DNA from: Phycisphaerales bacterium
Lineage (GTDB): Bacteria; Planctomycetota; Phycisphaerae; Phycisphaerales; UBA1924
Assembly (NCBI GenBank): GCA_947459215.1
Contig: CANHCQ010000001.1
Location: 186,001-250,000 of the forward strand
Length of the DNA: 64,000 nucleotides
Reading direction: 5' to 3'
The translations under genes and the position numbers were made by a program. This document shows positions 37,364 through 45,682 of this stretch, piece by piece. The notes beneath the pieces are model-generated. The model did no database searches and had not been told where the DNA came from. It worked only from the letters and a program-made list of their open reading frames with translations. The first letter of the stretch is position 1, and the number at the start of each line of letters is the position of its first letter.

Positions 37364-38338
37364 TCATCCGATCGTGCGGATCCGCGCCGCGTTCACACGC
37401 AGCATCCAGATCAGCAGCGGGCCGCCCATGAGCGCGGTCATCACACTGAGCGGCAGACGCCCCGACCCCAGGTCGATCAGGCGCACCAGACAATCGGCCC
37501 CGACGACCATTACCCCTGACAAGCACGCGGAGCCCACGACAAGTGGTCCGTGCCGCGGCCCGATGGTCATCCGCACCAGATGCGGGCAGACCAGCCCGAC
37601 GAACGCGACGGGCCCGGCCAGCGAAAACGCCACCGACGTCAGTACGCCCGCGAGTAAAAACATCTCCAGCCGCAGACGCGTCAACGCCACGCCCAGCGAC
37701 CGCGCCTCATCATCGCTCAGCGACGCCGCATCGAGCCACCGCCCGCGCCACACCGTAAACGCCAGCCCACCCAACGCCAGCACGCCCGCGAGGATGATCC
37801 CACGCCAGCGCAGTTCCTCGTTGATGGAGCCCAAAAGCAGCCGCGCCGCCGCCACGCCGCGATCTGGAAGAAACTGCTGCACCAGCGACGACGCCGCGGC
37901 TGCCACCACGCCGATGATGACGCCCGTGAGAATCAGCGACACCGGCTCCACCGTGCCGCGCCGCTGCGCGAGCAGGTACGTCAGCATCAGCGCTCCGATC
38001 GCCCCCGGCAGCGCGATCCCGATGTCCACGCTGCTCTGCGCGATTCCCATCCCCGCGTGATACGCCCCCAACTGCCACAGCATCACCGACAACCCGGCGC
38101 CGCTCGACATGCCAAGCACATCCGGTGCCGCGAGCGGATTGCGGAACAGGCACTGCAAGAGCACCCCGCTGACACCCAGGCAGATCCCCACGATCGCCGC
38201 CGCCGCGCCCCGCTGCGCCCGAAACTCGAAGATCATCTCCGATCCCGGCGGCAGCGGTCCGCCCACATGCAGCCGCCCATAGATCGCCAGCGCGAGCGCG
38301 CCGGCGAGTAGAAAGAGGATGGCGGACGTTCGGGACAC
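37364..38338 (-). CDS. FecCD-type ABC transporter permease (iron-siderophore/cobalamin class)
   Basis: The 324-aa product starts at the GTG at 38338, with GGAGGAG about 13 bases upstream. It has around ten membrane spans and the hallmarks of BtuC/FhuB/FecD: LRGAAA-type (FRAQRGAAAAIVGICLGVSG), LFRNPLAAPDVLGMSSGAGL near the start, and GPVAFVGLVCPHLVRM near the end. It would import a siderophore, haem or cobalamin. No ATPase or binding protein is next to it, so it must rely on subunits encoded elsewhere, unless its partners were lost. Confidence 0.9.
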   Translation of the reverse strand: MSRTSAILFLLAGALALAIYGRLHVGGPLPPGSEMIFEFRAQRGAAAAIVGICLGVSGVLLQCLFRNPLAAPDVLGMSSGAGLSVMLWQLGAYHAGMGIAQSSVDIGIALPGAIGALMLTYLLAQRRGTVEPVSLILTGVIIGVVAAAASSLVQQFLPDRGVAAARLLLGSINEELRWRGIILAGVLALGGLAFTVWRGRWLDAASLSDDEARSLGVALTRLRLEMFLLAGVLTSVAFSLAGPVAFVGLVCPHLVRMTIGPRHGPLVVGSACLSGVMVVGADCLVRLIDLGSGRLPLSVMTALMGGPLLIWMLRVNAARIRTIG

Positions 38339-38519
38339 GGGTGGTCTGAATCTCCTCCGGGATGCGTTCCGAGCGGCGGGCCACCGCCCGCGCGAAAAAC
38401 GCTCCCGATCGACCCGCCGCGGGCCTTTGGTGCCCCCAAGGCTCGGTCGATTCCGCCGCCCCCCGGACGTATCATTCGCCCCTGCACACCTCCGGGAGCC
38501 TTCCCGTCTGGAGATTCGC

Positions 38520-38969
38520 GTGGCCTCGAACACCTTTCGCGTCAAGCTCGTGACCCCGTCCGCCAGCCTCCTCGATGAGTCCGTCGAGAGCGCGATCGTT
38601 CCGCTCTGGGACGGCCTCATGGGTTTCCTCCCCGGCCGCGCCCCCATCCTCGGCAAGCTGGGCTGCGGTGAACTCCAGTTGACCTTCGGCACCGACGCCA
38701 AGACCAAGGCCAATGGCGGCAGCACCACCTACTTTGTCGATGGCGGCGTGGTCCGCATGGCCGAGGGCCAGCTCACGATTCTCGCCGAGCGTGCCGCCCC
38801 GGTCCGCGAACTCGTCGCCGCCGACGCTCAGGCCCAGCTCACCAAGGCGACCAACGACCGTATCGCCCTCGACGACCCCAACCGCGACGCCAAGACCGAT
38901 CGTCGCGAGCGTGAGATCCGGGCCGCGAAGGAAAAGATCCGCCTCGCCCGCGGTGCGAAGGCTGTCTAA
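38520..38969 (+). CDS. atpC: F-type ATP synthase epsilon subunit, outside an atp operon
   Basis: The 149-aa product starts at a GTG at 38520 with GGAG six bases upstream. The N-terminal beta-sandwich is clear (FRVKLVTPSASLLDE; VPLWDGLMGFLPGRAPILGK; FVDGGVVRMAEGQLTILAE) and is followed by the usual C-terminal helical pair rich in Arg and Ala. It links the gamma rotor to regulation of ATP hydrolysis. No other atp gene is in the window, though atpC normally follows atpD. A hairpin terminator follows, so it is monocistronic. Confidence 0.9.
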   Translation: MASNTFRVKLVTPSASLLDESVESAIVPLWDGLMGFLPGRAPILGKLGCGELQLTFGTDAKTKANGGSTTYFVDGGVVRMAEGQLTILAERAAPVRELVAADAQAQLTKATNDRIALDDPNRDAKTDRREREIRAAKEKIRLARGAKAV

Positions 38970-38980
38970 CGCCGTCCGGC

Positions 38981-39003
38981 GCCGAGCCTCTTGAGCTCGG
39001 CGT
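38981..39003 (+). terminator. Hairpin terminator after atpC
   Basis: CGCCGAGC (38981-38988) pairs perfectly with GCTCGGCG (38996-39003) around CTCTTGA, 12 bases after the atpC stop. The T-run is poor. Confidence 0.55.
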
Positions 39004-39067
39004 TCGCGCGAGGTTCAGGGATTCATTTTGACCGACGCCACGGAGGCGGAGCCTGCCCGGCCCCGCC

Positions 39068-39517
39068 TTATTCATTGGCGTCGAGATCGAATCGGAAGTC
39101 ACGAGGGTTGATCGCGGCGGTTGCGCACGCCCAGAGCCCCGGAGACACATCGACGTGGGTGAGCTTTCGTATCTCGCCGAGGACCTCCGCGGGATCTTTC
39201 CCGGTCGCCTTTGCGACTCCGGCGCTCGCAATCGTCGGCGCTCTGCTCATGCCAGCGCTGCAGCACACGAGCGTGGGTACGTTGGCCCGCACAAAGCCTG
39301 CGACGCACTTGATCGCCGCCGCGAGCAGCCAGTTTGGATTTGTCATGCCGTCGTGCAGCGGAAAACGGCACACTGTGAGCTCGCGGCTGAGGACCGGCGG
39401 CGGCTCATTGACCGCGAGGTCAATGACCGCGGCAATGCCCAACGAGCGGATTCGTGCCGAGTCCCGGCAGTCGGACGCGTTACCGATCCAGAGTTTGTGA
39501 GGTTCCAGTCGAACCAT
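39068..39517 (-). CDS. Dual-specificity-phosphatase-like protein
   Basis: The 149-aa product starts at the ATG at 39517. It has the Cys-based phosphatase loop CSAGMSR (CX5R) after a buried strand (VPTLVCC), followed by the APTIAS helix. An Asp in the loop near DLAVNEPPP or PLHDGMTNP may be the general acid. The fold and length fit a small dual-specificity or tyrosine phosphatase, soluble and cytoplasmic. Such enzymes remove phosphate from proteins, lipids or nucleotides; the substrate here is unknown. A palindromic repeat lies just upstream. Confidence 0.8.
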   Translation of the reverse strand: MVRLEPHKLWIGNASDCRDSARIRSLGIAAVIDLAVNEPPPVLSRELTVCRFPLHDGMTNPNWLLAAAIKCVAGFVRANVPTLVCCSAGMSRAPTIASAGVAKATGKDPAEVLGEIRKLTHVDVSPGLWACATAAINPRDFRFDLDANE

Positions 39518-39556
39518 GGCGGTTCTTTGGGATGGTCTGCGAGGCAATTCCAACGG

Positions 39557-39622
39557 CGACCGGCCTCTGGCCGGTCTTTTGCGATCTCGGTAGCGGCTCT
39601 CGACCGGCCGGAGGCCGGTCCC
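39557..39622. repeat. Paired GACCGGCC hairpins
   Basis: Two near-identical hairpins, GACCGGCC-TCT-GGCCGGTC (39558-39576, followed by TTTT) and GACCGGCC-GGA-GGCCGGTC (39602-39620), are separated by 25 bp. They lie between ileS and the phosphatase gene. The first could end transcription on the plus strand; the pair together looks like a dispersed palindromic repeat. Confidence 0.85.
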
Positions 39623-39630
39623 ACTGGTGC

Positions 39631-42600
39631 TTAGGTAGCTCCGACCGCCAACGCATCGCGATCGCTCAGCATCCCGCCGTCGGAGCGTTGCTTCACCGTG
39701 CCGTCGCGCTTCCACGAACGCTCGCACCGCGGTTCGTTCCGCAGGTCGACGATCTTCACTGAGCTGGCCGCTTTGTCGGCGCTCACGCGGCTGACGCCCA
39801 TGAGGTCGGCCAGATCGTGGGCGTCGAACTTCGTGAGCACGCCGTCGGGATCCGGCAGCGTGACGCCCATGTCCAGCGGGTTCTCAACGCCCATGTCCGC
39901 GCGGGCCTTTTCCATGGCGAGCATCGCGCTCGACCGGGCCGCGACGACCTTGGTCCAATCGGCGTCGGTCTTGACGCCGAAGTCGGTGATCATCGACTTG
40001 AGATGCACGCACACGTCGTCGCCGGCGGGCTTGCCGCCGCTGGACCACAGCGCTCGGTACGCTTCGTCGGCTGTGTGGCACAGGATCGGCGCCAGCAGGC
40101 GGCACAGGCCGTCGGTGAGATCCCACAGGACGGTCTGCGTCTGCCGGCGGCGCTTCGAGTCCTTGGCGTCGCAGTACAAGCGGTCCTTTACCGCGGCGAG
40201 GTACACCGCGCTGAGCGTGTCGTTGCAGAAGTCGTAGAGCTTCAGATGTGCCGTGCGGAAGTCGTAGCGGTTGTACGCGTCGACGACGTCCTTCGCCAGC
40301 GTCTGGAACTCGCCCAGAACCCAGGCGTCGATGGACGTGGGGGCGATGGACTTGAGATCGACGCAGTGCCCGGCCTGGCCGTCGCACGTGGGCGTGAAGT
40401 CCGCCAGGTTGCTGAGCATGAAGCGGAGCGTGTTGCGGATCTTGCGGTAGCTCTCGCCGGCGCTGTTGAAGAAGTCGCGATCGACCTTGACGTCGTTCTC
40501 GTACGCGAGCGACGAGACCCACCAACGCAGCACGTCGACGCCGAAGTCGTTGAAGAGGTCCTCGACGGTGTCGCCGCTGGATTTGCTGAGCTTGCGGCCG
40601 TCCTTGTCCACCATGAAGCCGTGGGTGAGCAGGGTCTTGAACGGCGGCACGCCGGTCACGCCGAGGGCGGGAAGCAGCGACAACTGGAACCACCCGCGGT
40701 GCTGGTCGGAGCCTTCGAGGTAGAGATCGACGGGGTATCCGAGCCCGCGCTGCCGCATGACGGCGTTCCAGGAAGAACCGGATTCGAACCAGACGTCGAG
40801 GATGTCGTTGCCCTTCTTGAGGTTCTGACGAACCCCACGCGCGAGCGTGGGGTGCGCTTCGCGCGGAAGCTCGCCGTCCTTGGTCTCGTCGTATTGCTCC
40901 AGCAACTCAACAGGCGTCAACTGGAACCACGCGTCGGAGCCCTTGGCCCGCACGACCGCGCTCACCGCACGCACCATCGCGCCGGTCATGACGCTCTGGC
41001 CGCTCGGCAGGATGAACGACGGGATGGGCAGGCCCCACGCCCGCTGGCGGCTGATGCACCAGTCGGGCCGGGATTCGAGCATGCCGCGCATGCGGTTGCG
41101 GCCCCACTCGGGGACGAACGCGACATCCTGGGCCGTGCTGAGGAGCGCGGCTTCGCGGAGGCTGCGTTCGTTCATGAATCCGGGCGCGGTGGCGGAGCCG
41201 CGTTTCTCGACGGAGACGAACCACTGCTCGGTGCAGCGGAAGATGACGGGCGTCTTGCTGCGCCAGTCGTGCGGGTAGCTGTGCATGAACTTGTGGCTGT
41301 AGAAGAGGTGGCCGCTGTTCTTGAGATGGTCGGCGACTTTCTGGTTGGCGGTCCAGATGTCGAGCCCGCGGAGCCACTGGGGCACGCTGGCGTCGTACTT
41401 GCCGTCGTGCAGGACGGGGCAGTAGACGGGCAGACCCTCGCGGAGGCCGGTCTGATAGTCCTCCTGGCCGTGGCCGGGGGCGGTGTGGACGAGGCCGGTG
41501 CCGTCGTCGAGGGTGACGTAGTCCGCGGCCATGACGGTGAAGACCTTGTCGAGCGACTTGGGTGCGCTGCCCGCGGGTGCGTGCGCGACGCTCTCGCCGC
41601 GAGCGAGATCCACGAAAGGATGGCGGTACTTCAGCCCGACGAGCTTCTTGCCCGGGGTGGTCGCCAGCACGGTCACTTCCTCGCTCCGCGCGTTCTGCGT
41701 GACCTTCTCAACGAGGTCCTTGGCCATGACCGTGATGTTGCCGTCGATGAAGACCAGGGCGTACTCAAAGTCAGGGTTGACCGCGATCGCGAGGTTCGCG
41801 GGCAAGGTCCACGGCGTGGTGGTCCAGATGGTGAACGACGGCCGCTGGTTCGGGCGCACGCCCGGCGCGGGGCGCGACGCCTTGGACTCATCTTCTTCGC
41901 CGCTCTCCTCGTCGTCGCCCTCATCATCCGACGCCTTCGGCATCCCGAACGCGTCGTACACCGCGTCGGCGTCCGCTGCCTCGAAATCCACGTATACGGA
42001 CAGGTCCTCGCGGTCCATGTACTCGAGCTCGGCCTCGGCCAGGGCGGTCTCGTTGGCGATCGACCAGTGCACGGGCTTGAGGGCGCGGTACACCAGACCC
42101 GCATCCAACAACCCCGCCAGCACCTCCAGCACACCCGCTTCGTACTCGGGCTTCATGGTGAGGTAGGGGTTCTCGTAATCGGCGAGCGTGAGCAGCCGCG
42201 TCATCTGCGTGGTGTGCAGCTTGTGGAACTTCTCGGCGTACTTCTGGCACTCGCGCCGCACCGCCATCCGCCGCTGGTCTTCCGTCAGCGTCAGCAGCTT
42301 GTCGATCTTCTTGGTCTCGACCAACTCGGTCATCACCTTGTGCTCGATGGGCAGTCCGTGGCAGTCCCAGCCGGGGATGTACGCGCAGTCGAGGTCCTGC
42401 ATCGTCTTGCTGCGCACGACGAAGTCCTTCAGCACCTTGTTCATCAGGTGCCCGAGGTGGATCGAGCCGTTGGCGTAGGGCGGGCCGTCGTGGAAGACGA
42501 ACTTGTTCTTGCCCGAGCGGCTCTCACGCACCTTCTTGTACAGCCCCAGCTTGTCCCACCGCTTCAGGCTCGCCGGTTCATTCTGCACCAGGCTCGCCTT

Positions 42601-42717
42601 CATCGGGAACGACGTCTGCGGCAGGTTCAGCGTGGTCTTGTACCGGTTCTTCTCCTCGCCCTTGGCTGCGGCGGGAGTGGGCTGGCTCGGAGTAGTGGGG
42701 GTGGGGGGGGTGCTCAT
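39631..42717 (-). CDS. ileS: Isoleucyl-tRNA synthetase
   Basis: The 1028-aa product starts at the ATG at 42717 (a TTG at 42732 would add five residues). The class I motifs are present: GSIHLGHLMN (HIGH) and KLSKSSG (KMSKS), plus the editing domain (FTIWTTTPWTLPAN) and LDVWFESGSSW. An acidic insertion (DDEGDDEESGEEDE) precedes the editing domain, and a palindrome is translated as HPTLARGV. The C-terminal zinc knuckle is degenerate: CERSWKRDG replaces the usual CxRCW and no second Cys pair follows, so the zinc site is probably lost. The function of charging tRNA-Ile is not in doubt. Confidence 0.96.
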   Translation of the reverse strand: MSTPPTPTTPSQPTPAAAKGEEKNRYKTTLNLPQTSFPMKASLVQNEPASLKRWDKLGLYKKVRESRSGKNKFVFHDGPPYANGSIHLGHLMNKVLKDFVVRSKTMQDLDCAYIPGWDCHGLPIEHKVMTELVETKKIDKLLTLTEDQRRMAVRRECQKYAEKFHKLHTTQMTRLLTLADYENPYLTMKPEYEAGVLEVLAGLLDAGLVYRALKPVHWSIANETALAEAELEYMDREDLSVYVDFEAADADAVYDAFGMPKASDDEGDDEESGEEDESKASRPAPGVRPNQRPSFTIWTTTPWTLPANLAIAVNPDFEYALVFIDGNITVMAKDLVEKVTQNARSEEVTVLATTPGKKLVGLKYRHPFVDLARGESVAHAPAGSAPKSLDKVFTVMAADYVTLDDGTGLVHTAPGHGQEDYQTGLREGLPVYCPVLHDGKYDASVPQWLRGLDIWTANQKVADHLKNSGHLFYSHKFMHSYPHDWRSKTPVIFRCTEQWFVSVEKRGSATAPGFMNERSLREAALLSTAQDVAFVPEWGRNRMRGMLESRPDWCISRQRAWGLPIPSFILPSGQSVMTGAMVRAVSAVVRAKGSDAWFQLTPVELLEQYDETKDGELPREAHPTLARGVRQNLKKGNDILDVWFESGSSWNAVMRQRGLGYPVDLYLEGSDQHRGWFQLSLLPALGVTGVPPFKTLLTHGFMVDKDGRKLSKSSGDTVEDLFNDFGVDVLRWWVSSLAYENDVKVDRDFFNSAGESYRKIRNTLRFMLSNLADFTPTCDGQAGHCVDLKSIAPTSIDAWVLGEFQTLAKDVVDAYNRYDFRTAHLKLYDFCNDTLSAVYLAAVKDRLYCDAKDSKRRRQTQTVLWDLTDGLCRLLAPILCHTADEAYRALWSSGGKPAGDDVCVHLKSMITDFGVKTDADWTKVVAARSSAMLAMEKARADMGVENPLDMGVTLPDPDGVLTKFDAHDLADLMGVSRVSADKAASSVKIVDLRNEPRCERSWKRDGTVKQRSDGGMLSDRDALAVGAT
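40832..40853. repeat. In-frame palindrome inside ileS
   Basis: ACCCCACGC and GCGTGGGGT flank GCGA as a perfect 9-bp inverted repeat. On the opposite strand it reads NPTRERGV, a peptide I recall as recurring in planctomycete ORFs because of a dispersed repeat. In ileS it encodes HPTLARGV, just before LDVWFESGSSW. Confidence 0.75.
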
Positions 42718-43077
42718 GGGAGTCTCGGGCAATCGGTCGCGACCAGAAGCCGCGGGTGTGATCGGAAGGAGGACGACGAACCAAGGTCAAATGGACGCAG
42801 ATGTTACGGGAGTGCGGCCAAGCCGCCCAACGCGACCGCCCGCCGACAGGACGCACACGTCCGCATCGGGGGAGAGCGATGCCCCGCTGGGCCTTGGATC
42901 ACACTCGGGGGTGAAAGTCAGTCACATCCCGCACGCGCAACCACAGCCCTCAGCGGGGCGTGGTAATTCGAATGCTGCGGCGGATGCGGTCCATGCGTGA
43001 TTGTTGTCGGCCAAACCGACGCGTTCCATGAGCCCGCCGAGCTGGCTCGCCGGGCGATCAGGCACCTCGTCCGCGCC
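42718..43077. other. Intergenic region upstream of ileS
   Basis: About 360 bp between the ileS start and the ferredoxin stop contain no convincing gene. I see a 6-bp inverted repeat (GCATCG/CGATGC around 42870-42890) but no T-box features such as a specifier loop plus the conserved TGGNACCGCG. Confidence 0.5.
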
Positions 43078-43473
43078 CTAGTGCGGCACTTCCTTCACCG
43101 CGTTGCGATTCCACGCCGGCACCCGCACCACGATCGGCCCATCACCGGTGATCTCGCACTGGCAGCTCAGGCGGCTGTGACGCGACAGGCCGGGGGCTTC
43201 CTCGACGCGGTCTTCCTCGGCCTCGGTGGCTTCGGTGAGGGAGCTCATGCCCTTCTCGACGTGGACGTGGCAGGTGGAACAAGCGCAGACCCCGCCGCAG
43301 GCGTGCTCGATGTTGATGCCGTGCTCGAGGGCGAGCTCCAGGAGCGTGCGAGTTCTCGGAGCTTTGAGGTCGATCTCGGCCCGGTCCAGGCCCATGCCCT
43401 CGGCGTCCTCGATCAGGAACTTGACCGCGACGGTGGCCGGGAACTTGTTGGTGTCGATGTCACGGATGTGCAT
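43078..43473 (-). CDS. Adrenodoxin-type 2Fe-2S ferredoxin
   Basis: The 131-aa product starts at the ATG at 43473. Cluster ligands are visible as ACGGVCACSTC (C-x4-6-C-x2-C, about residues 57-68) and a later SCQC. The acidic helix between them (SSLTEATEAEEDRVEEA) is the usual partner-docking surface. This matches Fdx of iron-sulfur cluster assembly and related electron carriers. No isc or suf genes are near, so the redox partner is unknown. The 25-residue N-terminus before the ferredoxin fold is a little long. Confidence 0.9.
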   Translation of the reverse strand: MHIRDIDTNKFPATVAVKFLIEDAEGMGLDRAEIDLKAPRTRTLLELALEHGINIEHACGGVCACSTCHVHVEKGMSSLTEATEAEEDRVEEAPGLSRHSRLSCQCEITGDGPIVVRVPAWNRNAVKEVPH

Positions 43474-43513
43474 GGGGGGTCCTCTGGGCTGGAGGTGATG
43501 GTAGAGCGGAGAA

Positions 43514-43611
43514 GCAAAATGGCCAAAGGGCCAACGCTCCAAAGGGCCAAATCACGAGGCAGAACGCCCTCCGAATTTGGTCCTTTGGCCATTTGGCTCT
43601 TTGGCCATTTC
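43514..43611. repeat. Palindromic element with TGGCCAAAGGG units
   Basis: AAAATGGCCAAAGGGCC on the left (from 43516) faces GGCCATTTGGCTCTTTGGCC and ATTT on the right (to 43611); the inner arms CCAAAGGGCCAAAT and ATTTGGTCCTTTGG also pair. It fills the gap between the divergent ferredoxin and glycosyltransferase genes. Confidence 0.85.
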
Positions 43612-43636
43612 CGCCGCGAACCTATCATTTCAGTCC

Positions 43637-44512
43637 ATGCCCTCGCTCCTCGTCGAGCCCGAATCGCCCCTCGCTGGCACGCTGGACCTCAGCGTCATCG
43701 CCCCGGCTCACAACGAGCAGGACAATGTTGCCGCGCTTGCAGACGAAGTCCGGGCGGCCCTCGAGCCCACGGGCATCAACTGGGAACTGATCATCGTCGA
43801 CGACGGCTCGACCGACCGCACCCGGGCGATCGTGCAGGGGCTGATGGCGACCCGCCCTTGGCTCCGCTGCGTGGCGATGACCCGCACGCCCGCTGGCAAG
43901 GGCAACGGCCAGTCCGCGGCGTTCCACGCCGGCATCCGCGCCAGCCGCGGCCGCCTCGTCGCCACCATGGACGCCGATCTCCAGAATGATCCCGCCGACC
44001 TGCCCGCGCTCCTCAAGACCCAGCGCGACACCGCTGCCGACCTCGTGCAGGGCGACCGTTCGCACGCCCGCAAGGACAACCTGATCCGCAAGGTCGGCTC
44101 GTTCGTCGGCCGCTCATTCCGCAAGATGCTGCTGGGCGACGGCGTCCGCGACACCGGCTGCTCGCTGCGGATCATGCGCCGGGCCTACGCCCTCGCGCTT
44201 CCGCTGGAACTCCGCGGCATGCACCGCTTCGTGCCTGTCACCATCCGCGACCTGGGCGGCACCATCGTCGAGCAGCGCGTCAACCACCGCCCCCGCCACG
44301 CCGGCGAGACCAAGTACGGCCTGGGCATCACCAAGCGCGCCATCCCCGGCCTGATCGATCTCTTCGCGGTGCGGTACTTCCGCTCCCGCCGGCGCAGCGT
44401 CGCGGCGATGGACATCCCGCCCTCGAACGCAAGCACGCCGCCGGCGAAGGTGGTTGAAGTGAAGCCCATCGCAGTCGGAGCCGGGGAGTCCTCGTCCCGA
44501 GGTGGCCATTGA
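43637..44512 (+). CDS. Family 2 glycosyltransferase, DPM1/ArnC-like
   Basis: The 291-aa product starts at the ATG at 43637. The GT-A fold is clear: PAHNEQDNVAAL, IIVDDGSTDRT (about 53), and the DxD-type TMDADLQNDPADLP (about 110). The acceptor-side GDRSHARKDNLIRKVGSFVGRSF and the YGLGITKR segment match polyprenyl-phosphate glycosyltransferases. It lacks a C-terminal membrane pair. Its stop overlaps the next gene (a lipid-A-type membrane protein), so it probably transfers a sugar to a polyprenyl phosphate or an envelope lipid at the inner membrane. Confidence 0.9.
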   Translation: MPSLLVEPESPLAGTLDLSVIAPAHNEQDNVAALADEVRAALEPTGINWELIIVDDGSTDRTRAIVQGLMATRPWLRCVAMTRTPAGKGNGQSAAFHAGIRASRGRLVATMDADLQNDPADLPALLKTQRDTAADLVQGDRSHARKDNLIRKVGSFVGRSFRKMLLGDGVRDTGCSLRIMRRAYALALPLELRGMHRFVPVTIRDLGGTIVEQRVNHRPRHAGETKYGLGITKRAIPGLIDLFAVRYFRSRRRSVAAMDIPPSNASTPPAKVVEVKPIAVGAGESSSRGGH

Positions 44513-45102
44513 AGTGGGAACCCGCGGCCTTGATGGGGCTGCTCATCCTGCTGGGCCTCTGGCTCGTGGCAGGACCCGTCGGCGGCAGCGGCGTGAAGCC
44601 CCGTGAGAACGCGATCGTCACCGAGATCCGCGTCGGCAACACCAGAGGCGTCGTCGAAGTCACCGGTACCGCCGCCGACCAGAAGTTCCGCGTCCTCACC
44701 CGCGACGGCTACGAGTCGTCGGAGATGACCCGCCCGCAGTTTGAAGCAACCTTCGGACCGGCTGTCGCGCACGAAGCCGCAGACGGCCGCGCCAACTGGG
44801 TCTTCCGCGTCCTCAACATCACGAGCTGGGCGAGCCTCTTCTGGATCAGCGTCGGCTTCGGCGGCCAGATCCTCTTCAGCGGCCGCATGTTCCTGCAGTG
44901 GCTCATCAGCGAGCGCCACAAGCACAGCGTGATCACGCCGTCGTTCTGGTGGTTCAGCCTCTTGGGCGGGATTTGCTTGTTCGCGTACTTCGTGTGGCGA
45001 CAGGACGCCGTGGGCGTGATCGGGCAGTCGTCGGGGATTGTCATTTACGCGCGGAATCTGCGGCTGATCGCGAAGCAGAAGCGACGAGCGGCGGGGAAGT
45101 AA
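44509..45102 (+). CDS. Lipid-A biosynthesis N-terminal-domain (LABN) membrane protein
   Basis: The 197-aa product has a TTG start overlapping the glycosyltransferase stop. One N-terminal membrane helix leads a short extracytoplasmic domain. The C-terminal half is the LABN domain: GFGGQILFSGRMFLQWLISE, then SVITPSFWWFSLLGG and GQSSGIVIYARNLRLI, with three spans. This domain is found in lipid-A-disaccharide synthase fusions and beside GT2 enzymes that handle polyprenyl-linked sugars. The pair most likely modifies an envelope glycolipid. Confidence 0.85.
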   Translation: MKWEPAALMGLLILLGLWLVAGPVGGSGVKPRENAIVTEIRVGNTRGVVEVTGTAADQKFRVLTRDGYESSEMTRPQFEATFGPAVAHEAADGRANWVFRVLNITSWASLFWISVGFGGQILFSGRMFLQWLISERHKHSVITPSFWWFSLLGGICLFAYFVWRQDAVGVIGQSSGIVIYARNLRLIAKQKRRAAGK

Positions 45103-45120
45103 CCGGGACGCCGGGGGATC

Positions 45121-45260
45121 GGAGAACGCGGAGGGCGCCGAGGAAGCGGAGTTTCGCGGAGAAGAGGCATCGGGTTCGAACCAAGCTTTCCCTCAGCGTC
45201 CCTCCGCCCCCTCCGTGACCTCCGCGTTCTCTTCGACCCCCACCCGATTCCCGTCGGGTG
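45121..45260. repeat. Palindromic element with GCGGAG units plus a small hairpin
   Basis: GAGAACGCGGAGG (45122-45134) is the perfect inverse of CCTCCGCGTTCTC (45219-45231), with further GCGGAG/CCTCCG units inside. It is the same design as the element at 16711. A separate hairpin, CACCCGA-TTCCCG-TCGGGTG, follows at 45241-45260. The rest of the gap to 45443 holds no gene I can support. Confidence 0.85.
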
Positions 45261-45443
45261 CCATCACCACCGCCTGCTCGGAGGCCGTGGTCGTACTTGA
45301 GGGTCGGTGCGAGAAGCGATTCTGACGTACGTATCCGGCCGAGCACGACCATCCCAACAACGCATCGACCGGTCCTGGCACGCCATGCCGCGAGGGGCAC
45401 CTGCCTTCTGGCGCGTGCCGCTTCGATTCGCTACGATTGGATC

Positions 45444-45674
45444 ATGAACTACGACCAGTTCATCATCCGCGACCCTGCCATTCTCGGGGGCCAGCCGGTC
45501 ATCAAGGGCACGCGTGTGACGCTCCGCACCGTGCTCGCGTGCTTGGCCAACGGCGACTCGATCGAGCAGATCGTCGCCGCGTTTCCGACCCTCAAACCCG
45601 AAGCGGTCCGTGCGGTCGTCGCGTTTGCGGCGGCTTCGGCGCAGGAAGACCTCCCGCTGCCCCGCGTCGCCTGA
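45444..45674 (+). CDS. DUF433-family antitoxin
   Basis: The 76-aa product starts at the ATG at 45444. It has the DUF433 pattern: RDPAILGGQPVIKGTRV, then a winged-helix-like segment DSIEQIVAAFPTLKPEAV. DUF433 proteins are antitoxins (VapB-like) paired with DUF5615 or other PIN-like toxins. Here the DUF5615 gene follows within nine bases but carries a stop codon, so the antitoxin may no longer have an active partner. Confidence 0.88.
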   Translation: MNYDQFIIRDPAILGGQPVIKGTRVTLRTVLACLANGDSIEQIVAAFPTLKPEAVRAVVAFAAASAQEDLPLPRVA

Positions 45675-45682
45675 GGTGACCG

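Noticed and set aside
39817..42966. 1049-aa plus-strand ORF
   Set aside because: Antisense to ileS over its whole length.
42718..43077. T-box riboswitch upstream of ileS
   Set aside because: No specifier loop, antiterminator sequence or terminator could be identified, and T-boxes are not expected in this phylum.
45193..45381. Possible glyoxalase (VOC) remnant on the minus strand, from AVVMAPDGNRVGVEE
   Set aside because: One short motif-like stretch only, partly inside a palindromic repeat; not enough to call a pseudogene.
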